Notes under the pieces: generated by a model
The model's input: only the letters and a program-made list of their open reading frames with translations
Database searches by the model: none
Told to the model about the DNA's origin: nothing
Shown: positions 18,638-27,607 of the stretch, in pieces
Layout of the letters: every line of letters begins with the position of its first letter
Position numbering within the stretch: position 1 is the first letter of the stretch
Source: Borrelia hermsii DAH
Lineage (GTDB): Bacteria; Spirochaetota; Spirochaetia; Borreliales; Borreliaceae
Assembly (NCBI RefSeq): GCF_023035675.1
Contig: NZ_CP073142.1
Span: forward strand, 62,001-126,000
DNA length: 64,000 nt
Direction of reading: 5' to 3'
Program-made: the position numbers and the translations under genes

Positions 18638-20710
18638 TTATATTGCACAAAGAATACATTCATCTACCGATAAATTTTTATTACGCGTATAATACAAGCT
18701 CTTAAGTCCCTTATTTTTAGCATAAATGTAAAGTTTTACAAGCTCCCTAGTACTAGTTTCATTTGTAACATAAAGAAGAGTACTAATTCCTTGATCAACA
18801 TGCCGCTGAGCTTCACTTATTAAATCAATTAATTTTCTCATATCCATATAATATGCCGACTTAAAAAACAAAGCATTTTCCTTGCTAAGATATGGCATTG
18901 GATAATAAGTTGTAGAATTACCATAAACCCTAGCCTCAACAGGTTCAACAATAGGCATAAGAGATGTTGTTGCATTTTGAATATAAGATATACTCTGTGT
19001 TGGTGCTACTGCTAACCTATATGCATGATAAAGTCCATGCATTTGAACATCACGCTTAAGACTCTCCCAATCACTCTTTAAAGGAATCTTTATACCGCTA
19101 AATATCCCCTTTACAACTTCTGTTTTGGGGGAGAAATCTTCAGTTAAATACATATTAAAGTAATTGCCATTATAATATTCACTTTGCTTAAAATCTTTAA
19201 AAGTCTTGCCTCTAGTTTTTGCAATATTCATACTACTCTTAATGGAATAAAAATTTAATAACATAAAAAAGGTACGAACAAAATCTATAGCCTCAGCACT
19301 CTCATAAGGAATCTTATTTTTAATTAAAAACCCATGCAAATTCATAACACCAAGACCAACAGCATGATAATCATTATTTGCCTTGCTTATGCTTGGAGCA
19401 TTTTTAATGTCAGTTTTATCACAAACAGATGTCAATGCCTGCATGGCAATATCAACTGTATGCTCAAAATTGCTATTAACTACATTTACAATATTTAACG
19501 AGCCTAAGATACAACTAACATCATATCCAATCAAATCCCCCTCTCCATAATCACCAATAATGGATGGTGTTTGAATTTGAAAAATCTCTGTACAAAGATT
19601 AGACATCTTAATTTTTCCAATACCTTTGAGTGGATTATTTAAATTGCATGCTGTTTGGTACATTATATAAGGATATCCAGACTCAAACTGCAACCTAGCA
19701 ATACGAACAAGCATGTCTCTAGCTTTAATCTCTTTTTTTAAAATATTAGGATTACTTGCAAGTAAATCATATTCCAAGTCAAAATCAATTTCATTCATAA
19801 ACCTGCCAGTTGCCTTATAAAGTGAATATGGCGCAAAAGCATAATAACTTTGACCTTGTTTTGCAATCTCAAAAAATTTATCTGGAATAATTACTCCTAA
19901 TGATAATGTTTGAACACGACTCTTCTCATCAGCATTAATCTTTTTTGTATCTAGAAAATCTTCTATATCATAATGAAAAATATTTAAATATACAGCACCA
20001 GCTCCTTTTCGCTGTCCCATCTGATCTGCATAATTAAATCCATCCTCTAAAAGCTTCATAACGGGAATAATACCTTTTGCAATATTACAAATTCCCCGTA
20101 TCTCCTCACCTCTAGCCCTAATATTGGAAAGATTTAAAGCCACTCCTCCACCAATTTTTGAAAGCTGCATAGCAGAAGAAATATTAAAAGTAATACTATT
20201 AAGGGAGTCACCAACTTCCAATAAGAAACATGATACAAGCTCACCTCTTACCCTTTTACCAGCATTTAAAAATGTAGGAGTTGCAGGCTGATATCGCTGC
20301 TTTATCATCTCTGAAGCAAGTTTTAAAGCAAGCTCAAAACAACCATCAGCAAGAAAAAGACTAACTGCAATTATTCTATCCTCATAAGACTCAAGATAAG
20401 TATCACCATTAAGCTTAAGTGCATAATCTTTATAAAACTTTGAAGCACTCATATAAGACTTAAACTTAAAATTTTCAAACTCGACAAGCTTATATATTTC
20501 AAGTATTTGCGCTTCAGAATAGTTTTTATAAAAATCTTCATATAAATTATTATCAATTAAATAATGCATCCTTTCATTTGGATTACTGAATCTTAAAGAC
20601 TTAGCTTTGACCTCTTCTAAAAAAACACTCAAAGCTTCAAGATCTTTTTCTAATCTGTAAAATCCATCCTTTAAAACCATTATCTCGTTATTTAACTCTA
20701 AGTGCCTCAT
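18638..20710 (-). CDS. nrdE: Ribonucleotide reductase class Ib, alpha subunit
   Basis: 690 aa, the catalytic subunit. The redox cysteine pair is Cys161 (SCFLL) and Cys400 (SCILGS). The thiyl-radical Cys373 with Asn371 and Glu375 lies in NLCTE. The C-terminal pair that receives electrons from the thioredoxin/NrdH-like donor is Cys685 and Cys688 (CILC). The N-terminus lacks the long ATP-cone of class Ia enzymes, as usual for NrdE. The start overlaps the end of nrdI by 23 nt and is preceded by AAAGGATT. On relapsing-fever plasmids this cluster is known; the Lyme group lacks it. Confidence 0.97.
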   Translation of the reverse strand: MRHLELNNEIMVLKDGFYRLEKDLEALSVFLEEVKAKSLRFSNPNERMHYLIDNNLYEDFYKNYSEAQILEIYKLVEFENFKFKSYMSASKFYKDYALKLNGDTYLESYEDRIIAVSLFLADGCFELALKLASEMIKQRYQPATPTFLNAGKRVRGELVSCFLLEVGDSLNSITFNISSAMQLSKIGGGVALNLSNIRARGEEIRGICNIAKGIIPVMKLLEDGFNYADQMGQRKGAGAVYLNIFHYDIEDFLDTKKINADEKSRVQTLSLGVIIPDKFFEIAKQGQSYYAFAPYSLYKATGRFMNEIDFDLEYDLLASNPNILKKEIKARDMLVRIARLQFESGYPYIMYQTACNLNNPLKGIGKIKMSNLCTEIFQIQTPSIIGDYGEGDLIGYDVSCILGSLNIVNVVNSNFEHTVDIAMQALTSVCDKTDIKNAPSISKANNDYHAVGLGVMNLHGFLIKNKIPYESAEAIDFVRTFFMLLNFYSIKSSMNIAKTRGKTFKDFKQSEYYNGNYFNMYLTEDFSPKTEVVKGIFSGIKIPLKSDWESLKRDVQMHGLYHAYRLAVAPTQSISYIQNATTSLMPIVEPVEARVYGNSTTYYPMPYLSKENALFFKSAYYMDMRKLIDLISEAQRHVDQGISTLLYVTNETSTRELVKLYIYAKNKGLKSLYYTRNKNLSVDECILCAI

Positions 20711-21077
20711 TTTTAATCCTTTCTACAAAACTCTCAACATCATGTGATGTTCCTGAAAGTTCAAACTTTAGTATTTCCTCAACATTATATTCATTTCTTA
20801 TTAAATTAACAGCATTGCAAAATGAATCACCCCAATTTCTATTCCCAGAGCCAGCAACTCCAACCATAAGTTTAAAATTATGCTTTAAAAAATTTTCTAC
20901 CTCAGATGGAACCTTGCCAAAGGAAATCGTATATGTAAGCAAAACATAAGGCCTATTTACGATCTCAGAGCCTGTAACTATACGAAAAGTATCCTTAAGG
21001 CCCGTTTTTGCAATAAACCGCTCTATATTTCCTGTTTTTGAAGCATAAACTACTAAAATATATCTATCTCCTAACAA
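20688..21077 (-). CDS. nrdI: NrdI flavodoxin-like activator of NrdF
   Basis: 129 aa. NrdI is a flavoprotein that supplies oxidant for assembling the dimanganese-tyrosyl cofactor of NrdF. The flavin phosphate-binding stretch YASKTGNIERF is near the N-terminus, and the Gly-rich GVAGSGNRNWGDSF loop is typical. No ATG is available at the N-terminus; the best start is TTG at 21077 with AGGAAAT upstream. It sits 30 nt after thyX and overlaps nrdE, so translation is likely coupled. Confidence 0.93.
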   Translation of the reverse strand: MLGDRYILVVYASKTGNIERFIAKTGLKDTFRIVTGSEIVNRPYVLLTYTISFGKVPSEVENFLKHNFKLMVGVAGSGNRNWGDSFCNAVNLIRNEYNVEEILKFELSGTSHDVESFVERIKNEALRVK

Positions 21078-21107
21078 TAAATTTCCTAATAAAATTAAAA
21101 TTGTAAA

Positions 21108-21926
21108 TTATAAATTAAGTTTTTCTTTTAACCGATTTAAAAGTTTTTCAGGTAAATTAATTTTAGTTAAATCTAATACCTTGCGAATCTCACATACCTC
21201 TTCACTTGAAAGCATAACACCCCCTAAAATATGCCTTTTAAAACTAGCTGTTGCTAATGGTGCAACTAACTCCACAATGTCTAATATAATCTTAGCGTAT
21301 TCTCTTATTTCTTTTTGTGCATGCCCTGATGATCTAAGTTTAATAAAACGAAACAAATTATTTAAATCAATCTGCCAGTACCATTCTGTATATAAACTTA
21401 AAGGCAAAGTTATTCTTGCAAGCTCTCTTGAGACATCTCCCTTGATCATATCATCATAAATCTTATAAGAATGCTTATAACTCTCATCTAGACCACTTAA
21501 AAAGGACAAAGCAATATCAGCTTCAACATCCTCATCTGAACGACCCTGTTTATTTAGAGTGCTTTGCCTCTTAATATCTTCCCTTAAAGGAACATAAAAT
21601 TCTTCCCTCATAAGGCTATAACGCCCTGAGACTTCATTAATTCTTGATGTTCTATGTCTCATCCATTGCCTTGCAACAAATATTGGAGCTTTAACATGAA
21701 AAGTCAAAACTACTTGCTCAAGTGGACTTGTATGTTCATTTCGAATCAAATAGTCAATAAGACCGGCACTATCTCTTTTCGCTTTAGAATCCCTATAAGA
21801 AACCCTAGCAGCATTTACAATGCGCTCATCGCTGCCCATATAATCAATAAGCCTTAAGAATCCCTTATCTAAAACCTTATATTCCTTGTCCAATATCTCT
21901 TCTGCTGCCTTTACATGATCGTGCAT
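21108..21926 (-). CDS. thyX: Flavin-dependent thymidylate synthase
   Basis: 272 aa. ThyX makes dTMP from dUMP using methylene-tetrahydrofolate and reduced FAD. The signature R-H-R-x7-S is present at residues 90-100 (RHRTSRINEVS followed by GRY). The gene opens the operon thyX-nrdI-nrdE-nrdF and so joins dTMP and dNTP synthesis in one transcript. The start at 21926 has AGGACGGG upstream. Plasmid-borne thyX is characteristic of the relapsing-fever group. Confidence 0.97.
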   Translation of the reverse strand: MHDHVKAAEEILDKEYKVLDKGFLRLIDYMGSDERIVNAARVSYRDSKAKRDSAGLIDYLIRNEHTSPLEQVVLTFHVKAPIFVARQWMRHRTSRINEVSGRYSLMREEFYVPLREDIKRQSTLNKQGRSDEDVEADIALSFLSGLDESYKHSYKIYDDMIKGDVSRELARITLPLSLYTEWYWQIDLNNLFRFIKLRSSGHAQKEIREYAKIILDIVELVAPLATASFKRHILGGVMLSSEEVCEIRKVLDLTKINLPEKLLNRLKEKLNL

Positions 21927-22329
21927 ATACCCGTCCTAATTAATTAAAATTTCTATCTAAAATTATTGTAAATCCCCACCAGAGCTTTCTGGTAGCCTAC
22001 AGATATCGTAAACAAAAAGTAAAATCTGTATACGACTTTAGAATAATATCACAATTATTCCACAATATTTTATATTATTCTATAAATATCTTGACTATTA
22101 AACAACTCATCTTATTATAGATAACTTAACTTCTCCTTAATAAAAATTAAAACCAAAACTCAAATAAAAGTTAATAAAATAAATGTTAACATAAAACTAT
22201 CGATTATTAAATAAGCATTTTTAAGCAATATCTATGTACTTAACTACAAATAAATTAGAATAATAAACTCAATAATAAATGGCAAATACGATTTTTAGCT
22301 ATACACTTCTACACTTGGGAGGTTAAAAC
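21927..22329. promoter_or_regulatory. Divergent intergenic region thyX / plus-strand lipoproteins
   Basis: 403 bp between divergent genes, so both promoters must lie here. A 6-bp stem (ACCAGA / TCTGGT, 21978-21993) lies about 50 nt upstream of thyX. No clear consensus promoter can be fixed, and no gene is seen. Confidence 0.4.
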
Positions 22330-23172
22330 TTGAGAAAAATAATTATTTTATTACCGTTATTTATAACTTGTTGTTTCTTAAATAGTGATGATATTGCAAA
22401 TATCAAAATTAAAGCTCAACAAGCACTTATGCACAAAGATATACAAGAAGATCTCTTAAGTGATGAAGAGAGAGCAAAAAAGCTTTTAAGTGATAAAGAC
22501 GCAGAGCATGCAGCATTAATAAAAGAATATTCAAAATTTGAAATACTTGAAGGTACTACTGAAAAATGCATGTGTCTAATGTGCTGGTGGTGTAGCTGTC
22601 CAAAAAAATGTCATATCACTTGGACGAAAATTAAAGCCAAAGACATTATTGGGCAAGATGAAAAACCACTAGATGCATTAAAAAATAAGCTTAGATACTC
22701 ATATTCAGTATCACCCATCAAGTATAATAATGCATACAGCAATTACGTTATGCCTTTAATATTATTTGAAAGCATGGATGAGAATATTGAAGTAACCTCA
22801 TTTAAGCTAACAAATCATACAAGCCTAGACTTCAATAATAAGAGCGTTTTAGGTGGACTTACACAAGGCATACCTAAGGTAGAAAAATCATCTGAGGCGG
22901 GATATAAAAATGTATACCCTTATGGAATACTAAATGCACTAAACCCAACTGGTGGGGATGAATTAATATCTGCTTTTGCAGCTCTTTACGCAAATGGCAA
23001 ATGGAACTTTATGCAAGCAGAAATAAAAGTTAAAGACCAAACAAACACAGAGACAACTCATAACATACTCTTAAGTGGTAAATTATTTAACGAATTTATG
23101 AAAACAGTTATATCAGCACATCAAGGCGCCACAACTGCAAATACCAAATTTAGAGTTCCAATTAATGATTAA
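22330..23172 (+). CDS. Lipoprotein of unrecognised family, copy 1 of 3
   Basis: A 280-aa lipoprotein starting with TTG at 22330, supported by GGGAGG upstream and by alignment with copies 2 and 3, which start with ATG. The lipobox is LFITC (Cys14, followed by another Cys). Residues about 75-97 form a cluster of Cys and Trp (MCLMCWWCSCPKKC) not seen in copy 2 or 3 to this extent. The shared core then runs ITW-K-K, IIG-D, P-L, KLRYSYSVSPIKYN, VMPLILFES, SFKLTNH, and ends in LLSGKLFNEFMKTV. I do not recognise the family. It is probably surface or periplasmic. The three copies are separate transcription units with 170-300 nt between them. Confidence 0.7.
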   Translation: MRKIIILLPLFITCCFLNSDDIANIKIKAQQALMHKDIQEDLLSDEERAKKLLSDKDAEHAALIKEYSKFEILEGTTEKCMCLMCWWCSCPKKCHITWTKIKAKDIIGQDEKPLDALKNKLRYSYSVSPIKYNNAYSNYVMPLILFESMDENIEVTSFKLTNHTSLDFNNKSVLGGLTQGIPKVEKSSEAGYKNVYPYGILNALNPTGGDELISAFAALYANGKWNFMQAEIKVKDQTNTETTHNILLSGKLFNEFMKTVISAHQGATTANTKFRVPIND

Positions 23173-23229
23173 AACACAATTAAAAAATTAAATTGCTAAA
23201 TAACGGTTAAGTTTACATTCATTACTTAC

Positions 23230-23292
23230 TCATTACTTAAGGCTAAAGGCAAGTTTAAACATACTTACTTAAAGTTTTACCTTAAGTAATGA
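23230..23292 (+). terminator. Long hairpin downstream of lipoprotein copy 1
   Basis: A perfect 13-bp stem (TCATTACTTAAGG / CCTTAAGTAATGA) with a 37-nt loop, 57 nt past the stop at 23172. No T run directly follows, so it may be a terminator or an upstream control element of copy 2. Confidence 0.4.
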
Positions 23293-23471
23293 ATCTGCAA
23301 TAATTTTTAACAAACTTGAATAACCTTAAACATTATTTAGAAATTAATTTGTTATTAAAAATTTATTTAAAAAAATTTAAATAAATTTGTTTTATAGCTC
23401 AAAATAATTTATATTATATAAGTCGGTAAAAAAATTTAATAATGTATCCTAAAAAATCAAAGGGGTAAAAG

Positions 23472-24287
23472 ATGAGAAATATAATTATTTTATTACCAAT
23501 CTTCATAACATGCCACATACAACATGATGATAATTTAAGACTTCAAAGTCAGGGTAAAAGCCCTAGACACACTTATAGATTAATTAATAAACCTAAGTTC
23601 AACGCAAATGGAATTACAAAAGAATATCAATATCAACCAGCTCCAATGAGCATATCTGAGGGTATTTTGGATGTATGCTTAAGCGTGATTCACTGGTATT
23701 GGGATAAGTCTATATGCCAAATTACTTGGGCAAAAACTAACCCACAAAATATTATTGGACCAGATACAAGACCATCATCAAGACTACAAGGTAAACTTAA
23801 ATACTCATACGCCGTAGCACCTATTCAAAGCCATCAAGAATATACCAAATACGTCATGCCTTTAATATTATTTGAAAGCGTGGTTAGTAATATTAAAGTG
23901 CTTTCATTTAAATTAACAGATTACAAAAACCTAAATCTGGATTTTAGAGAAGGAAGCATGCAAAGCATAAGAAACAATGTAGCTAACCAACTAGAAAAAT
24001 CAATTAAAGCATTAGGATATCACTCTGTATTTATTTGTGGCCAACTAGTAGCATCAGCTCCAAATGGAGGGAAAGATCTAATTAATGCTTTTGCTAATCT
24101 TTACAAGGATGGTCAATGGAGCTTTATGGAAGGGGAAATAACCATTCACGATGACAGAATTAATCAAACAAACACTTACACAATACTTCTAGACAGCGAA
24201 TTATTTAATACATTCCTAAAATCAATAATAGCAAGGCATCCAGGAACACTCACTGCAAATGATCAATTTAGAGCACCCGTTAATTAA
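23472..24287 (+). CDS. Lipoprotein of unrecognised family, copy 2 of 3
   Basis: A 271-aa lipoprotein; ATG at 23472 with AAAGGGG upstream. The lipobox is IFITC. The core elements ITWAKTNPQNIIG, LKYSYAVAPIQ, VMPLILFES, LSFKLTDY and LLDSELFNTFLKSI match copies 1 and 3. Two cysteines (about residues 69 and 83) remain of the cysteine-rich patch of copy 1. The conserved C-terminal segment contains GGKDLINAFANLYKDGQW. Function unknown. Confidence 0.7.
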   Translation: MRNIIILLPIFITCHIQHDDNLRLQSQGKSPRHTYRLINKPKFNANGITKEYQYQPAPMSISEGILDVCLSVIHWYWDKSICQITWAKTNPQNIIGPDTRPSSRLQGKLKYSYAVAPIQSHQEYTKYVMPLILFESVVSNIKVLSFKLTDYKNLNLDFREGSMQSIRNNVANQLEKSIKALGYHSVFICGQLVASAPNGGKDLINAFANLYKDGQWSFMEGEITIHDDRINQTNTYTILLDSELFNTFLKSIIARHPGTLTANDQFRAPVN

Positions 24288-24460
24288 GAGTGCTAATATT
24301 GCAAAAAATCATTTAAATCGTATTACTTATAGACATTAAATATAATTAATATTATTATTTGATTTAACTATTTAAGTAATTGACATATATTCATAATCTA
24401 AATTACTTAAGGAAGAGTGGCAAACATTAACTATAAAAATTTTATTTGAAAGGATGCATA

Positions 24461-25348
24461 ATGCGCAAGATACTTATTTTATTGCCACTATTTATAACCT
24501 GTCACTTATTTCAAGGCAATAAAACACCCATTAAAGAAAATGAAGAAGATATTGATGAGAGAGAATATGAGACCGATTTAACCCACACCCAAAATCCAAA
24601 GCCTATTAAGAGAGAACGAATACATAGCAAACACCGCTTATTTGAATTATTTGAAGATTATTTAAATAATATTTGTCTGCAACCACCACACTTCCCACAA
24701 AAATGTAAAGTTCAAGTTTGTGGAATTACTTGGATTAAAATTAAAAGCAAAACCATTGTGGGCAAAGATAAAACCCCAATACCAGAATTAAAGAACAAGC
24801 TTAAATATTCATATGCAATAGCACCTATTAAATATAATGATGGATACAATGCAAATATTACACCACTCATATTAATTGAAATCTTTGATAGCAACATTGA
24901 AGTAGTCTCATTTAAATTAACAAATCACCCAGGCCTAGAATTAGATCTTGGCAAGAAAACATACGATCCCAATGCCATTTCAATAATTCAAACATTTTAT
25001 GATGAAGTTAGGAATTCAATTTTAAGAGCAGCAAAATACAAAATTAAATCTTATGGGGGTGAAGACGTGCACCTTTATGGCATACTCAACATGCCCACAA
25101 TAAGCCAACCTAGAGTAACTGGAAATGTGCAGTTAATATCTATTTTTGCGGATCTTTTTAAAAATAAACAATGGGAAAGCCTGCAAGCAGAAATCACCAT
25201 CAAAGACAAAACTACCAATCAAGAGAAAACTTACCAAATACTTCTAAGTAGCAAAGTATTTAATGAATTTATAAAAACAACCTTATTAAGACACAAGGGA
25301 ATAACTAATGTGCATCCCACATTGCAAGCTCCTGTTAAGGATGAATAA
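24461..25348 (+). CDS. Lipoprotein of unrecognised family, copy 3 of 3
   Basis: A 295-aa lipoprotein. I use the ATG at 24461 (GAAAGGATG upstream), which aligns with the start of copy 2; the open frame begins 15 nt earlier. The lipobox is LFITC. A charged Glu/Asp/Arg-rich linker (residues about 22-60) is longer than in the other copies. The core ITWIKIKSKTIVG, LKYSYAIAPIKYN, SFKLTNH and LLSSKVFNEFIKT is well conserved. It has extra residues in the middle (about 180-215) with a basic helix. Function unknown. Confidence 0.7.
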   Translation: MRKILILLPLFITCHLFQGNKTPIKENEEDIDEREYETDLTHTQNPKPIKRERIHSKHRLFELFEDYLNNICLQPPHFPQKCKVQVCGITWIKIKSKTIVGKDKTPIPELKNKLKYSYAIAPIKYNDGYNANITPLILIEIFDSNIEVVSFKLTNHPGLELDLGKKTYDPNAISIIQTFYDEVRNSILRAAKYKIKSYGGEDVHLYGILNMPTISQPRVTGNVQLISIFADLFKNKQWESLQAEITIKDKTTNQEKTYQILLSSKVFNEFIKTTLLRHKGITNVHPTLQAPVKDE

Positions 25349-25486
25349 CATTGGCAATAACTTAACCTAATGCTACTTAAAGTCTTATTAAATTTTATTA
25401 AATTTTAAATTTAACTTTAATAATCTTACATTCAGGGATAACAAATTTAAGGATTATCTTACAAAAACGTCAATACAAAATGCAAT

Positions 25487-26083
25487 CTAATATTTATGCA
25501 AAACATCATATACTTGTCTTTTAAGTGGTATAAATATTTCTGAACAATCGGATAACTTAAGTGCCATATATGCTCCCTTATAACCATTATCACTACCACA
25601 AGCAATTTTCAAAGTTTTTAAATATTCTCTCTCCTTAACATCAAGTTGTACTTCAAAAGTATCTCTTTGAGAATCCCCACCTGCAAACTCATATATAGCC
25701 TTTAAAATTTCATCTCGTACTCTTAATGTTACAACTATATCAGCAATTGCCTCTCTAGTCTTAGAAGCACCAAGAATAACTAAAAACTCATAAAACTCAT
25801 CATCACTGTAAGTACGTATACCCGCACCTTCTGCAATTGTAGGATCTGTTAATGCGCTTCTTAAAAATCTAACTGCTATTCTCTCTTCTCCTGATAGATT
25901 AAAATTCACAATTAAATTTTCTAATGAAGGATGGTCAAAGGCAAGACCAATATCAAGGTCACTGCTGGCAATATCATCAAAATCATAACCTACCCCCAAA
26001 TTATTGACATATTCCTCATCATCACAACAACAAAATAAAACTATTAGCAAGATCAAAAGTTTGTAAGCCTTAATAACCTCCAT
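25487..26083 (-). CDS. Lipoprotein with BTA121-type domain
   Basis: A 198-aa lipoprotein; the signal ends in three cysteines (LFCCC). After a short acidic linker there is one domain with the pattern FLRSALTDPTIAEG, TYSDDEFYEFLVILG and a helix of conserved Arg/Val, the same pattern as in the five A-family genes at 42510-49134. I take this to be the BTA121 domain, known from a relapsing-fever surface lipoprotein made of repeated three-helix units; this assignment is from memory. It lies 16 kb from the A genes, alone, with GAGGAGG upstream of its start. Confidence 0.65.
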   Translation of the reverse strand: MEVIKAYKLLILLIVLFCCCDDEEYVNNLGVGYDFDDIASSDLDIGLAFDHPSLENLIVNFNLSGEERIAVRFLRSALTDPTIAEGAGIRTYSDDEFYEFLVILGASKTREAIADIVVTLRVRDEILKAIYEFAGGDSQRDTFEVQLDVKEREYLKTLKIACGSDNGYKGAYMALKLSDCSEIFIPLKRQVYDVLHKY

Positions 26084-26403
26084 CTTTTATGCCTCCTCTT
26101 ACCATAAAAGATACCTCATTAATCATTAATTAAAATCAAAAATAATAACTTTATTTGTTATATAATAATGATAAAATACTATTTATAAATCAAATTAAAA
26201 TAATCTCTTAAATTTAGACAATAAATACAAAGACAAATGGTACTAAAACATAAATAAAAATAAAATAAAAATCTCTTACATTACTTAAACAAACACCTAA
26301 GTTTAAGGGGTTTTAAACAAATTGATATTACTTGCGCACTAACCACAATGCTACTAATTAATCTACTGTAAACCTTATAAAACAACTGCAAATTTAAAAA
26401 TAA

Positions 26404-26623
26404 ATACAGCAAAATACAATTGATAATGTGCAAAAGAATGAGACTGCTAACACAAAGACACCGGTTATCTTAACTTCTGATGAGCAAAAAAAGTTTAACT
26501 CTTTAAAGCTAACTCTTTAAAGCATACTTTCACAAAAACAGTTGAAAAGATTGATAGCTGCAAACAATATAAAGACAAATGTACTAACTTACTTGGCTTA
26601 AGACATTTATAATTGTCTTAAAA
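26404..26623 (+). pseudogene. Decayed Mlp-like lipoprotein remnant
   Basis: Two adjoining plus-strand fragments can be read. One encodes ...TKTPVILTSDEQKKFNSL and ends in a stop at about 26518. The next, in a shifted frame, encodes TVEKIDSCKQYKDKCTNLLG before another stop. This order (L-T-x-[DE]-E-x-x-K-F-x-x-L, then a Lys/Cys stretch) resembles the C-terminal part of Borrelia Mlp-type lipoproteins. There is no start codon, signal peptide or C-terminus, so it is a relic. The assignment is by eye and could be chance. Confidence 0.4.
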
Positions 26624-26856
26624 GTGAATTCTCAGACAGCAAAAATCACGTTACAGGTCTAAAGGACTGTAAGAAATGAAAATATTAAAACTTAAGTACT
26701 TTAAAATAATAAATATCATAATAATTGGATTTATTGAATAATCCTGCTAGTTCATATTTACATAGCCTCTTCTTTATTAACGTCTTAAACAAACTCTATA
26801 ACTATGTACTCAACAGAATAATTATTAAGAGTGCCTCAGCATAAAACAATATTTAA

Positions 26857-26887
26857 ATTAAGCCTTAGACTTATCCTTAGGCTTAAT
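26857..26887 (-). terminator. Hairpin after phage operon
   Basis: A 9-bp stem (ATTAAGCCT / AGGCTTAAT), 99 nt past the last phage gene (stop at 26986). It has no long T tract. Confidence 0.45.
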
Positions 26888-26985
26888 CGCCCAGCGCAAC
26901 AGTTATAAAACTCAAAAACAGAATACGTTTTACATCTCTTAGATCTTCAATCTTTTAGATCTCCAAGCACCCCTTGCAAGTAGAT

Positions 26986-27603
26986 TTAAGTCACACCCGA
27001 AGTATTTCCCGTTGCAATAGTAGGGGCCCCACTGGCATTCACATAAGTTATGCTGCCAACACCATGTGTATGACTTTCAAATAATTTGCCATTAATGTAT
27101 AAATTACCCTTAATCTGAATGCTATCAGCCTCAATAACTATAGATTTAACAGAAATCTTGGTATGATCACCCTCACATATCACATTCTTAGAACTAAAAG
27201 AAACATCATCACTTAAAATATCAAGTTCCTTTGAACTGAGGCTAAACTTATCTACATTAATGCCTGCATACTTACGATTTACTGCATTTAAAATATAAAA
27301 ATAATGTTTATCAAAATAATTATTATCTCTCTCATCAAAGATATTAATACTGCTTTGAAGCAAGATTACCCTATCACCTTCCTTAAGCTCAAGTCGTAAG
27401 CATGAAATATTACGACTTTTAATATTTAAGTCCTCATACTCTTCAATTAAAACAATTCCTTCTTGGGTTTCAAAATCAAATTCCTTAATAACTCCAATTC
27501 GACAAATAAATACATTATCACGCAAACATTTCTTAACCATCTCTAATGCTAAATCATCACCTAAATTCCCCAACCTTCTAGCAATTTCATAAGCTTCCTT
27601 CAT
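26986..27603 (-). CDS. DUF777-type phage baseplate/tail spike protein
   Basis: About 205 aa from the ATG at 27603 (GGATGGGG upstream, 4 nt after the previous stop). The C-terminal third contains repeated short strands (VICEGDHTKISVKSIVIEADSIQIKG) followed by SHTHGV and a Gly/Ala/Thr-rich end. This is the layout of contractile-tail spike proteins of the gpV/gp45 type, whose C-terminus is a beta-helix with a His-containing tip. The Borrelia cp32 equivalent is the DUF777 family. It is the last gene of the block; the baseplate J, I and fibre genes that should follow are absent. Confidence 0.7.
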   Translation of the reverse strand: MKEAYEIARRLGNLGDDLALEMVKKCLRDNVFICRIGVIKEFDFETQEGIVLIEEYEDLNIKSRNISCLRLELKEGDRVILLQSSINIFDERDNNYFDKHYFYILNAVNRKYAGINVDKFSLSSKELDILSDDVSFSSKNVICEGDHTKISVKSIVIEADSIQIKGNLYINGKLFESHTHGVGSITYVNASGAPTIATGNTSGVT

Positions 27604-27607
27604 AAAT

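Larger units (their letters stand above)
26084..26985. other. 902-bp gap without intact gene
   Basis: Very AT-rich. The plus strand holds a decayed Mlp-like remnant at 26404-26623. The part from 26857 holds a hairpin that probably terminates the phage operon. I see no other coding remnant. Confidence 0.6.

Noticed and set aside
26084..26985. Remnants of the missing baseplate genes after the spike gene
   Set aside because: I could not read any minus-strand fragment resembling a baseplate J or fibre protein in this gap.
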